Of a stretch of 64,000 nucleotides of DNA, positions 50,029 to 56,865 are shown piece by piece. How positions within the stretch are numbered: the first letter of the stretch is position 1; every line of letters begins with the position of its first letter. The translations under genes were made by a program, and so were the position numbers. The DNA comes from Streptomyces cinerochromogenes (GTDB taxonomy: Bacteria > Actinomycetota > Actinomycetes > Streptomycetales > Streptomycetaceae). The stretch lies in NCBI RefSeq assembly GCF_014648635.1, contig NZ_BMRM01000028.1, positions 1 through 64,000 on the forward strand, written 5' to 3'. Below the pieces are notes generated by a model that was not told where the DNA came from, ran no database searches, and worked only from the letters and a program-made list of their open reading frames with translations.

Positions 50029-50684
50029 CGAACGCCGACGACCCATGGACGGCGCCCGGCCCGGAACAAGCGTCCGGCACGCCACCGCAGGACGACTCCC
50101 GGGCGGCCGGTGACCCGCGCGACGCCCCCGGGATACCGCCCGACCTGCGCGCGGCCGCCAAGCGGGCACCCGATCACTGGCTGGGCATGGTGGACCCGGC
50201 GTGGTCCGGTGAGGGGCCGCCGCCGTCCTGGGCGGTGCGGGGGGAGTGGCGCACGGACGCGGCGGGCGAGATCGTCGAGTGGCGGGAGAACGAGGAGTAC
50301 CGGGCCTCGCCGTCGGCCCGCGGCTGGCCGCCGCCGACCGACGAGGTCGACGAGGCCGTCCAGCTCGCGGTCACCGGCTACGGCCCGGCCGAGGAGGTGA
50401 CACGGCGCCTGGCGGAGGCCGAGGTGGCCGTACCGGTCGATCCCGAGGGGCGCCCGCTCCTGGCCGCCACCCCGGACGGCATCCCCGTCATCCCCGTCCA
50501 CACCTCCGCCGCGCAGGTCGACGCCCTGGGACGGCTGGCCTACGAGGCCGTGCCGGTCACCCTGCTGCTCGACCTCCTGGAGCCGGAGCAGCGCCTGCTG
50601 CTCAACCCCGGCGGCGCGGCGAGTCTGCTGCTGGAGACGGACGCGCTGAGGCGGGCGGCGGCGGGGGAACGGCCGGCGGTCTGA
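50025..50684 (+). CDS. Type VII secretion system-associated protein
   Basis: The ATG at 50025 overlaps the giant gene's stop as ATGA, with GAGGAG four bases upstream, so the two are translationally coupled. The 219-aa product has an acidic, Pro-rich N-terminus, then APDHWLGMVDPAWSGEG, GEIVEWRENEEYRASPSARG and TGYGPAEEV. A C-terminal half follows of the SseB-like type (VPVDPEGRPLLAATPDG, IPVHTS, LLDLLEPEQRLLLNPGG). From memory this matches the family NCBI calls 'type VII secretion system-associated protein', found beside giant lonely-Cys genes in Streptomyces. It has no signal peptide or membrane segment, so it is probably cytoplasmic. A chaperone or secretion-adaptor role for the giant protein is inferred from coupling. 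No ESX core gene is in the window. Confidence 0.8.
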   Translation: MTNADDPWTAPGPEQASGTPPQDDSRAAGDPRDAPGIPPDLRAAAKRAPDHWLGMVDPAWSGEGPPPSWAVRGEWRTDAAGEIVEWRENEEYRASPSARGWPPPTDEVDEAVQLAVTGYGPAEEVTRRLAEAEVAVPVDPEGRPLLAATPDGIPVIPVHTSAAQVDALGRLAYEAVPVTLLLDLLEPEQRLLLNPGGAASLLLETDALRRAAAGERPAV

Positions 50685-50841
50685 CGCGCCGGGAGCCGGG
50701 GGAGGGGAGGAGCGCCGCCCCGGCTCGCCCCCGCGGCAGTCCGGTCGGCGCTGTCCTGTCCACGGTCCGACACCTGCCGGTCACCATCCGTCCCCTTCGG
50801 GTACGCCCCCTGTCCCATCGGGCATCGCGGGACGCGGGACC

Positions 50842-50864
50842 GGGCGGACGGCGGCCGTCCGCCC
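50842..50864 (+). terminator. Hairpin after the giant gene pair
   Basis: A perfect 10-bp stem (gggcggacgg / ccgtccgccc) closes a 3-base loop 158 bp downstream of the stop at 50684. No T-run follows, as is usual for streptomycete terminators. It probably separates the giant operon from the permease gene. Confidence 0.5.
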
Positions 50865-50906
50865 CCAGACTGCTCCGAGCGGTGCGACCGGGACCCCTTG
50901 CGCAGC

Positions 50907-50936
50907 CCACGGCACGCCACCGGCGTCACGCCGTGG
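50907..50936 (+). promoter_or_regulatory. Inverted repeat upstream of ansP
   Basis: Seven-base arms ccacggc and gccgtgg are separated by 16 bases, 120 bp before the permease start. The geometry fits a dimeric regulator operator, but no known consensus is recognised. The remainder of the gap 50685-51055 holds the hairpin at 50842 and nothing else I can support. Confidence 0.3.
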
Positions 50937-51055
50937 CACCCGGCACCGCACGTCATGAACCGGATGATCCGGCGGCCGCGTGGCGTCCGCCGGTTCCGCC
51001 CTGCGCGGACCCCGGTTCCCGCTCAGTGCAGACACCCCGAAGGTGAGCGACCACC

Positions 51056-52528
51056 ATGAACGATCCCCTCACGACCGCGGCCGATCTCCCGCGGGCCGCC
51101 GCGACGCCGGCCGCCGGCACCCCCCACGTCGACGCGGGCGACGCCGGCTACCAGAAGGACCTGAAGTCACGGCACGTCAACATGATCGCGGTGGGCGGTG
51201 CGATCGGCACGGGCCTCTTCCTCGGCGCGGGCGGCCGGCTGCACAGCGCCGGCCCGTCCCTCTTCATCGCCTACGCCGTGTGCGGCGTCTTCGCCTTCCT
51301 CGTCGTGCGGGCGCTGGGCGAACTCGTGCTCCACCGGCCCTCCTCCGGCGCGTTCGTGTCGTACTCGCGGGAGTTCATGGGGGAGAGGGGCGCGTACACG
51401 GCCGGCTGGCTCTACTTCGTCAACTGGGCGACCACCGCCGTCGCCGACATCACGGCCGTCGCCACCTACGCCCACTTCTGGTCCGCCTTCTCCGACGTCC
51501 CGCAGTGGGTGCTCGCCCTGATCGCCCTGGCCGTCGTGCTGACGGCCAACCTGATCTCGGTGAAGTACTTCGGCGAGATGGAGTTCTGGTTCGCCGTCAT
51601 CAAGGTCTCCGCCCTCGTGGTGTTCCTGCTCGTCGGCCTCTACCTGGTGGTCACCCGGCACGACGTCGGCGGCCACACCCCGGGGCTCGCGACCGTCACC
51701 GGCCACGGCGGTCTGTTCCCGCACGGGTGGACGCCGATGCTGCTCCTGATCCAGGGGGTCGTCTTCGCCTACGCGGGCGTCGAGCTGTGCGGCATCGCGG
51801 CCGGCGAGACCGAACACCCGGAGAAGATCATCCCGAAGGCCGTCAACTCGATCATGTGGCGCGTCGGCTTCTTCTACGTCGGGTCCGTCGTCCTGCTCGC
51901 GCTGCTGCTGCCGTCCTCGGTCTACGCCTCCGGGGAGAGCCCCTTCGTCACCGTCTTCACCAGGCTCGGCGTCCCGGGCGCGGCCGACGTCATGAACCTC
52001 ATCGTCCTGACCGCCGCCCTGTCCAGCCTCAATTCGGGCCTGTACTCGACCGGACGCATCCTGCGCTCCATGTCCCTGTCGGGTTCCGCGCCCCGGTTCA
52101 CGGGCGTGATGAACCGCGGCGGAGTGCCGTACGGCGGCATCCTGCTGACGGCCGGCTTCGGGGTCCTCGGCGTCGTCCTCAACTACGCGATGCCCGGCAA
52201 GGCGTTCGAGATCGTCATCAACTTCGCCTCGTTCGGCATCATCGGGACCTGGGGCATGATCATGATCTGTTCGCTGCTGTTCTGGAAGCGCGCGCAGGAC
52301 GGCACCGTCACCCGTCCCGCCTACCGGCTGCCCTGGGCCCCCTACACCCAGGTGGTCACCCTGGTCTTCCTCGCCTCCATCGTGGTGCTGATGTGGCAGG
52401 ACGGCGGTGTCTCCCGCACCACGGTCGAGTGCCTCCCGCTGGTCGTGGGGACGCTGGTGGGCGGCTGGTTCGTGGTGCGTAGGAACGTTTCCGCGCAGGC
52501 CGGGGCCGGCACGACGGGGCAGGAGTGA
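51056..52528 (+). CDS. ansP: L-asparagine permease (APC family)
   Basis: A 490-aa integral membrane protein with about 12 predicted helices. It imports L-asparagine by proton symport. It carries the amino-acid permease signature GGAIGTGLFLGAGGRL in helix 1, RALGELVLHRPSSGAFVSY, NLISVKYFGEMEFWFAVIKV and ALSSLNSGLYSTGRILRSM. Together these match E. coli AnsP almost block for block, better than CycA or GabP. The cytoplasmic N-terminus (about 40 residues) is Ala/Pro-rich and variable. The start ATG is preceded by AAGGTGAG at 51040-51047. It stands alone, downstream of a terminator-like hairpin and an inverted repeat, so it appears to be its own transcription unit. A close relative taking another neutral amino acid is the main alternative. 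Confidence 0.85.
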   Translation: MNDPLTTAADLPRAAATPAAGTPHVDAGDAGYQKDLKSRHVNMIAVGGAIGTGLFLGAGGRLHSAGPSLFIAYAVCGVFAFLVVRALGELVLHRPSSGAFVSYSREFMGERGAYTAGWLYFVNWATTAVADITAVATYAHFWSAFSDVPQWVLALIALAVVLTANLISVKYFGEMEFWFAVIKVSALVVFLLVGLYLVVTRHDVGGHTPGLATVTGHGGLFPHGWTPMLLLIQGVVFAYAGVELCGIAAGETEHPEKIIPKAVNSIMWRVGFFYVGSVVLLALLLPSSVYASGESPFVTVFTRLGVPGAADVMNLIVLTAALSSLNSGLYSTGRILRSMSLSGSAPRFTGVMNRGGVPYGGILLTAGFGVLGVVLNYAMPGKAFEIVINFASFGIIGTWGMIMICSLLFWKRAQDGTVTRPAYRLPWAPYTQVVTLVFLASIVVLMWQDGGVSRTTVECLPLVVGTLVGGWFVVRRNVSAQAGAGTTGQE

Positions 52529-52943
52529 CGCCTCGCTGCCCGAAAGGGCAAAGGGGCAGGCACGGAACGCCGCAGGCCGAGCGCGGTCGCATAGCGTCCT
52601 CGTGCGTCCGTCGATGCCGACCGGTAGCGGATGGCCGGGGCACGGATCCTCCCTCGTGACCTGACCCGCGGAAGGGCCGGCGGACGTACCCGGGTGCCCG
52701 GCGCCGCACAACGGTGCCGGCACCCGTCCCCGCCCCGGTCCGGCCGGGCGGAACCCGGGCGGGCCGCGCCGTGCGCAACCGTGCTCGACTGCGCCTCGTC
52801 GGCCTCGCCCACAGTGCCCCGTCGGGCGGCATCGCCGTCCCTGGGGGCACGCCCGGTCCTGCGGCGGTCCGCCGGGACCAGGACCTGCGCACACTTTCAC
52901 ATGCCCGAACAGGGCGTTCCCCGCACGACGAAAGGTCTGGACG
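52529..52943. other. Intergenic region after ansP
   Basis: 415 bp with no gene I can support. Open frames on both strands here lack ribosome sites and are GC-driven. A small hairpin (tgccc-gaaa-gggca, 52537-52550) lies 8 bases after the ansP stop and may be a weak terminator. The promoter of the small peptide at 52944 should lie at the right end, but no clear -35/-10 pair was found. Confidence 0.5.
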
Positions 52944-53093
52944 ATGCAAAGCAATCGCCGGAGGAGCCTCGGTGCTCTCGTGGGCGGTCTGATCGCGGCC
53001 GTGCTGGCGTTCGGCGCCGTGGCCACGGTCGCCGCGGTCGACCATCCCGGAAGCACGCACAGCACCGCCGGGGTCTTCCCCCCGTCCTGGTGA
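52944..53093 (+). CDS. Small membrane or secreted peptide (49 aa)
   Basis: The ATG at 52944 has AAAGG eight bases upstream, and the TGA is at 53091-53093. The product starts MQSNRRRS (positive N-region), continues with a hydrophobic helix at residues 9-32 (LGALVGGLIAAVLAFGAVAT), and ends in a short extracytoplasmic tail finishing GVFPPSW. Either it is a single-pass membrane peptide or the helix is an uncleaved signal. A strong terminator starts 8 bases after the stop, which supports a genuine short transcript. I do not recognise the family. It lies 203 bp before the small secreted protein gene. Confidence 0.65.
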   Translation: MQSNRRRSLGALVGGLIAAVLAFGAVATVAAVDHPGSTHSTAGVFPPSW

Positions 53094-53100
53094 CGACCGC

Positions 53101-53141
53101 CCCCGCCCGGCCGGGAGTGCGCATCTCCCGGCCGGGCGGGG
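53101..53141 (+). terminator. Strong terminator hairpin
   Basis: A perfect 17-bp stem (ccccgcccggccgggag with its complement) closes a 7-base loop tgcgcat. It begins 8 bases after the stop of the 49-aa peptide gene. Confidence 0.85.
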
Positions 53142-53295
53142 TGCGTGGGGCCGGTTCGCCCGCCGGCGGACGGCTCATCCCTTCGACGCGGTCGGACGTT
53201 CCTCGTCGTGGGTGGCACTCCCCCAACGTCCCGCACATCGACCCACCGCCGGTATCGGCTGTTTTTGCGTACCACCGAACGGAACGGAGAACGTC

Positions 53296-53679
53296 ATGAA
53301 GCTGACCTCCAAGGCGGCCCGCAAGGCCTCCCTGGCCATCGGTGCGGTGTCCTGCCTGACCGGAGCCGTGCTGGCGGGCACGGCGGGGCCGGCGTCGGCC
53401 GCCACCGCCCACACCTTCAAGGTCTGCGCGTACGGCAACTACACCGCCTACGCGACCCTCCCCCAGCAGGGCGGCATCTCCACCACGCTCATCTCGCCCG
53501 GCACGTGCGGGCAGCTCCCCCTCGTCTCCGGCAGCACGTACGGCAAGGTGTACGGCGTCTACAACACCAACCCCGACAAGAGCTTCTACGTCGGCACGGC
53601 CCACTTCACCGCCTCGAAGGGCTGGACGGGTGCCGCGAAGGGTACGACCACCAACCACTACCTGGTGGACCTCGGCTGA
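53296..53679 (+). CDS. Small secreted protein, two cysteines, unknown function
   Basis: The 127-aa product has a clear Sec signal peptide: MKLTSKAARK, a hydrophobic core to residue 28, then GPASA with likely cleavage after Ala35. The mature part is about 92 residues, strand-rich and Tyr/Thr/Gly-rich (VCAYGNYTAY, TYGKVYGVYNTN). Its two Cys residues (in KVCAYG and PGTCGQ) probably form a disulfide after export. The frame is open further upstream, but ATG 53296 has a CGGAGA site just before it and gives a proper signal peptide. I do not recognise a characterised family. The P450 gene begins 53 bp downstream with its own ribosome site, so co-transcription is possible. Confidence 0.8.
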   Translation: MKLTSKAARKASLAIGAVSCLTGAVLAGTAGPASAATAHTFKVCAYGNYTAYATLPQQGGISTTLISPGTCGQLPLVSGSTYGKVYGVYNTNPDKSFYVGTAHFTASKGWTGAAKGTTTNHYLVDLG

Positions 53680-53732
53680 CGCACCGCCCGCACCCGCACC
53701 CCTCCTCCGCCCCGCGTCTCCCAAGGAGCCCC

Positions 53733-54932
53733 ATGCCGACGGCCGGCATCCTCGACCTCGCCGCGCTGGGCGAGGAGTTCGTCAACGACCCCTACCCGGT
53801 GTACGCGGCGCTCAGCGAGACCGGCCCCGTGCACCGGGTGCGGGTGCCCGAGGGCTACGAGGCGTGGCTCGTCGTCGGGTACGAAGCCGCGCGGGCCGCG
53901 CTCGCCGACCCCCGCCTCGTCAAGTCCTGGGCGCGGGCGGCACCCACCTTCTCCGTGGTGCGGCCGGCCTCCGGACCGAACATGCTCAACTCCGACCCGC
54001 CGGACCACGGCCGGCTGCGCAAGCTGGTCGCCCGCGAGTTCACCCCGCGCCGGGTCGAGCGACTGGCCCCGCGCGTCGAGGAGATCACCGAGGCGCTGCT
54101 CGACGCGATGCGGGCACGGCCGGACGGGCGGGCCGACCTCGTCGAGGCCCTGGCGTTCCCGCTGTCCATGACGGTGATCTGCGAACTGCTCGGCGTACCG
54201 ACGCTGGACCGCGCCGCGTTCCGGACCTGGAGCACCGACGTGTTCTCCCACCCCGATCCGCAGGTGCGGGGGAAGGCGAGCCGGGAGATGGGCGCCTACC
54301 TCGCCCGGCTGCTGGACGACAAGCGCCGCGAGGCCGGCGACGACCTGATGAGCGCCCTGGTCCGCACCAGTGACGACGACGGCGACCGGCTCAGCCCGGA
54401 GGAACTGGTCGGCACCGCCTGGCTGCTGTTGGTGGCGGGTCACGAGACCACGGCCAACCTGATCTCCAACGGCGTGCTGGCCCTGCTCACCCACCCCGGG
54501 CAACTCGCCGCGCTGCGCGCGGACATGAGCCTCGTCGACGCGGCGGTGGAGGAGATGCTGCGCTACGACGGACCGGTGGAGGCGGCGACGTTCCGCTTCA
54601 CCACCGAACCGGTCGACATCGGCGGCACGGTGATCCCCGGCGGCGGCGAGCCGGTCCTGGTCGTCGTCGCCGACGCCAACCGCGACCCGGCTCGCTTCCC
54701 CGACCCGGACCGCTTCGACATCCGCCGCCCCGCGCGGGGCCACATCGCCTTCGGACACGGCATCCACCACTGCCTCGGCGCCCCGCTCGCACGGCTGGAG
54801 GCCCGTACCGCCGTCCGGGCCCTGCTACGGCGCTTCCCCGATCTCCGCCTGGACACCAGCCCGGCGGCCGTCGCCTGGCGGCCCGGCATGCTCGTCCACG
54901 GCCCCCGGCGGCTGCCGGTGCGGTGGGGGTGA
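53733..54932 (+). CDS. Cytochrome P450
   Basis: The 399-aa length and sequence fit soluble class I bacterial P450s (CYP105/CYP107-like). These hydroxylate or otherwise oxidise small molecules using ferredoxin and ferredoxin reductase, neither of which is encoded here. Visible motifs are the I-helix oxygen-binding AGHETT at residues 235-240, a K-helix EEMLRYDGPVE containing ExxR, and the heme loop FGHGIHHCLGAPLARLE with Cys347 as the iron ligand. ATG 53733 has AAGGAG four bases upstream; the open frame extends further 5' but without P450 sequence. It lies between a small secreted protein and the NRPS locus, so tailoring of the NRPS product is a reasonable but unproven role. Confidence 0.9.
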   Translation: MPTAGILDLAALGEEFVNDPYPVYAALSETGPVHRVRVPEGYEAWLVVGYEAARAALADPRLVKSWARAAPTFSVVRPASGPNMLNSDPPDHGRLRKLVAREFTPRRVERLAPRVEEITEALLDAMRARPDGRADLVEALAFPLSMTVICELLGVPTLDRAAFRTWSTDVFSHPDPQVRGKASREMGAYLARLLDDKRREAGDDLMSALVRTSDDDGDRLSPEELVGTAWLLLVAGHETTANLISNGVLALLTHPGQLAALRADMSLVDAAVEEMLRYDGPVEAATFRFTTEPVDIGGTVIPGGGEPVLVVVADANRDPARFPDPDRFDIRRPARGHIAFGHGIHHCLGAPLARLEARTAVRALLRRFPDLRLDTSPAAVAWRPGMLVHGPRRLPVRWG

Positions 54933-55238
54933 CGGCACCGGAAGCGGGTGTCCGTGCACAACCGCTGCCTCTTCGGACAGTGCCTCCGCGGACGCGGGGT
55001 CCGGTGATCCGGCGGCCCTAGAGTGCTCTCGACCGGCCCTCCCGATCGGCAGTCCCGGGCGCCTTCCACGCGCTCCCGTGGCGATCAGGCCGTCCGCCCC
55101 CCCCCGTGATCCGCCGCGGTCCCCGACGGCCCGGAGCCCTTCCGGCCGGGGCCCTTCCGCGCGGCTGCGGACCGCACCCGCCCGAAGGCGACGAGCGGTC
55201 CGCGGATCAGTGAGACCCCAAGACGAGGCACACATTCG
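54933..55238. other. Intergenic region between the P450 and substrate-binding genes
   Basis: 306 bp without a supportable gene. It contains a run of nine C at about 55097-55106 and the paired palindromes at 55167-55203. No obvious terminator for the P450 gene was found. Confidence 0.5.
55167..55203 (+). promoter_or_regulatory. Paired palindromes upstream of the substrate-binding protein gene
   Basis: gcggaccgc (55167-55175) and gcggtccgc (55195-55203) are inverted copies of each other. Each is itself a palindrome around its central base. Centre-to-centre distance is 28 bp, and they end 35 bp before the GTG start. The layout suggests an operator for a dimeric regulator acting on this gene. 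Confidence 0.4.
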
Positions 55239-56804
55239 GTGAACATGCTCAACCAGTGGCCGGCCCGGCTCGCCCCCGCCGGACTGGCGCTCGCTCTGCT
55301 GACCGGGTGCACCACCCTCGGCGAGAGCCCCCGCGTGGTGGTCGGGATGTCCGACGGCGTGCTCGCCACGGACCCGGCCTCCGGCTACGACCCCGGCTCG
55401 TGGCTGTTGTTCAACAATGTCTTCCAGTCGCTGCTCAGTTTTCCCGCCGGAGGAACCGAACCCGAGCCGGACGCCGCCGACACGTGCTCTTTCACGGACG
55501 GCCACGCCAAGACCTACACATGCGTTCTCAAGGACGGTCTGCGATTCAGCAACGGAGACCCCCTGACGTCACAGGACGTCAAATTCTCCTTCGACCGCAC
55601 CGTGCGCATCAACGACCCGGCCGGCCCGGCGGTCATGTTCGGTTCTCTGGACCGTATCGAGACGCCGGACGAGCGGACCGTCATATTCAAGCTGAAAGTC
55701 CCGGACGCCACGTTCCCCAGCAAAATAGCGTCCGGCGCGGGCTCCATCGTGGATCACCGGCAGTACGACCCGAGGGAGCTGCGCACGGACGGCGCGGCGG
55801 TCGGTTCCGGACCCTACAAGCTGGACCACTTCAGCAAGGGCGAGGCCGTCTTCTCGGTCAACGAGCACTACAAGGGGAACGCCAGGGTGAAGAACTCCGG
55901 CGTCCGGCTGAGGTTCTTCCACGGCGACCAGGACGCCCTCCAGCGGGCCCTCGTCGACGGCCGGGTCGACATCGCCTACCGGGGCCTGACCGCCCTGGAC
56001 ATCTCCGACCTCAGCCTCCAGATCGGCCACCGGGACGTCGAGGTGGTGGAGGGCAGCAGCGCCGAGGTCCAGCACCTGGTCTTCGACATGCGCGACCCCG
56101 TCGCCGGGAGACTCTCCGTACGCAGGGCCATCGCCCACGTGCTCGACCGGGACGCCCTCGTCAAGGAGGTCTACCGGGACACGGCGATCCCGCTCTACTC
56201 GATCGTCCCGGCCGGCATCGGCGGCCACACGACGGCCTTCTTCGACCGGTACGGCGGCCGTCCCTCCAGGGAGGCGGCCGCCGCCGTGCTGCGCGCCGAC
56301 GGCATCACCGGCAAGGTGAGGCTGACCCTCTGGTCCACCCCCGTCCGCTACGGCCCGGCCACGGACCAGGAGATGCGGGCGATCGCCGCACAGCTCAACG
56401 CCAGCGGGCTGTTCGACGCCGACGTGAAGTCCGTGCGGTTCGACCGGTACGAGCGGGACATCGCCGCGGGCAGGTACGGGGTCTACGTCAAGGGCTGGGT
56501 GCCGGACTACCCCGACGCCGACAACTTCACGGCCCCCTTCTTCGGCAAGGGCAACGTCCTGGGCAACCACTACGAGAACCGCACCGTCACCGACGAGCTG
56601 ATCCCGAGTACCGCCGCCGAGAGCCACCGCGAGGATGCCGACGAGGCGTTCGGCGAGCTGCAGGACATCGTGGCCCGGGAGATCCCCGTCCTGCCGGTGT
56701 GGCAGGCCAAGCAGTACGCGGTCGTCCGCGACGGCGTCCACGGCGTCGACTACTGCCTGGACCCTTCCACGGTGTTCCGCTTCTGGGAGATCAGCAAGGA
56801 CTGA
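55239..56804 (+). CDS. ABC transporter substrate-binding lipoprotein (SBP_bac_5, peptide type)
   Basis: The 521-aa product has a lipoprotein signal ALALLTGC with the lipidated Cys24, so it should sit on the outer face of the membrane. The body matches family 5 solute-binding proteins for oligopeptides or nickel: LKDGLRFSNGDPLTSQDVKFS near residues 85-115, GSGPYKL, VRRAIAHVLDRDALV, VKGWVPDYPDADNF and a C-terminal EIPVLPVW. GTG 55239 is preferred because GAGG lies at 55225-55228, ten bases upstream; ATG 55245 is too far away. No permease or ATPase gene is adjacent, so it must use a transporter encoded elsewhere or act as a sensor. It converges with the first NRPS gene. Uptake or handling of a peptide related to the NRPS product is possible. 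Confidence 0.88.
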   Translation: MNMLNQWPARLAPAGLALALLTGCTTLGESPRVVVGMSDGVLATDPASGYDPGSWLLFNNVFQSLLSFPAGGTEPEPDAADTCSFTDGHAKTYTCVLKDGLRFSNGDPLTSQDVKFSFDRTVRINDPAGPAVMFGSLDRIETPDERTVIFKLKVPDATFPSKIASGAGSIVDHRQYDPRELRTDGAAVGSGPYKLDHFSKGEAVFSVNEHYKGNARVKNSGVRLRFFHGDQDALQRALVDGRVDIAYRGLTALDISDLSLQIGHRDVEVVEGSSAEVQHLVFDMRDPVAGRLSVRRAIAHVLDRDALVKEVYRDTAIPLYSIVPAGIGGHTTAFFDRYGGRPSREAAAAVLRADGITGKVRLTLWSTPVRYGPATDQEMRAIAAQLNASGLFDADVKSVRFDRYERDIAAGRYGVYVKGWVPDYPDADNFTAPFFGKGNVLGNHYENRTVTDELIPSTAAESHREDADEAFGELQDIVAREIPVLPVWQAKQYAVVRDGVHGVDYCLDPSTVFRFWEISKD

Positions 56805-56817
56805 CCGGGCCCCGGGG

Positions 56818-56861
56818 GCCTTCGCCGGTGCCCGGCCTGCCGTGCGGGCCCCGGCGAAGGC
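56818..56861. terminator. Bidirectional terminator between convergent genes
   Basis: Arms gccttcgccgg (56818-56828) and ccggcgaaggc (56851-56861) pair perfectly over 11 bp, with five more pairs inside after one mismatch. The hairpin lies between the stop at 56804 and the NRPS stop at 56866 on the other strand, so it can end both transcripts. Confidence 0.85.
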
Positions 56862-56865
56862 GGGG

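Noticed and set aside
49854..50024. Upstream extension of the type VII-associated protein
   Set aside because: It lies inside the giant gene's coding tail, and the family sequence begins after ATG 50025.
1..50028. Possibility that the giant frame is an assembly or GC artefact
   Set aside because: Recognisable domains, paired duplications and consistent codon bias run through the whole frame, and the downstream gene is coupled to its stop. The gene is real, though its full length is unknown.
50028..50684. Reading the small downstream protein as the immunity protein for the giant
   Set aside because: Coupling would allow it, but the sequence matches the secretion-associated SseB-like family better than any immunity family I know. 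No evidence favours immunity.
52631..53299. Plus-strand frame of 222 codons between ansP and the secreted protein
   Set aside because: It runs through the strong terminator hairpin, has no ribosome site and shows random-looking composition. The 49-aa frame inside it has a proper site and signal-like helix.
53145..53732. N-terminal extension of the P450 frame
   Set aside because: The extension overlaps the secreted protein gene in another frame and has no P450 sequence. ATG 53733 has an ideal AAGGAG site.
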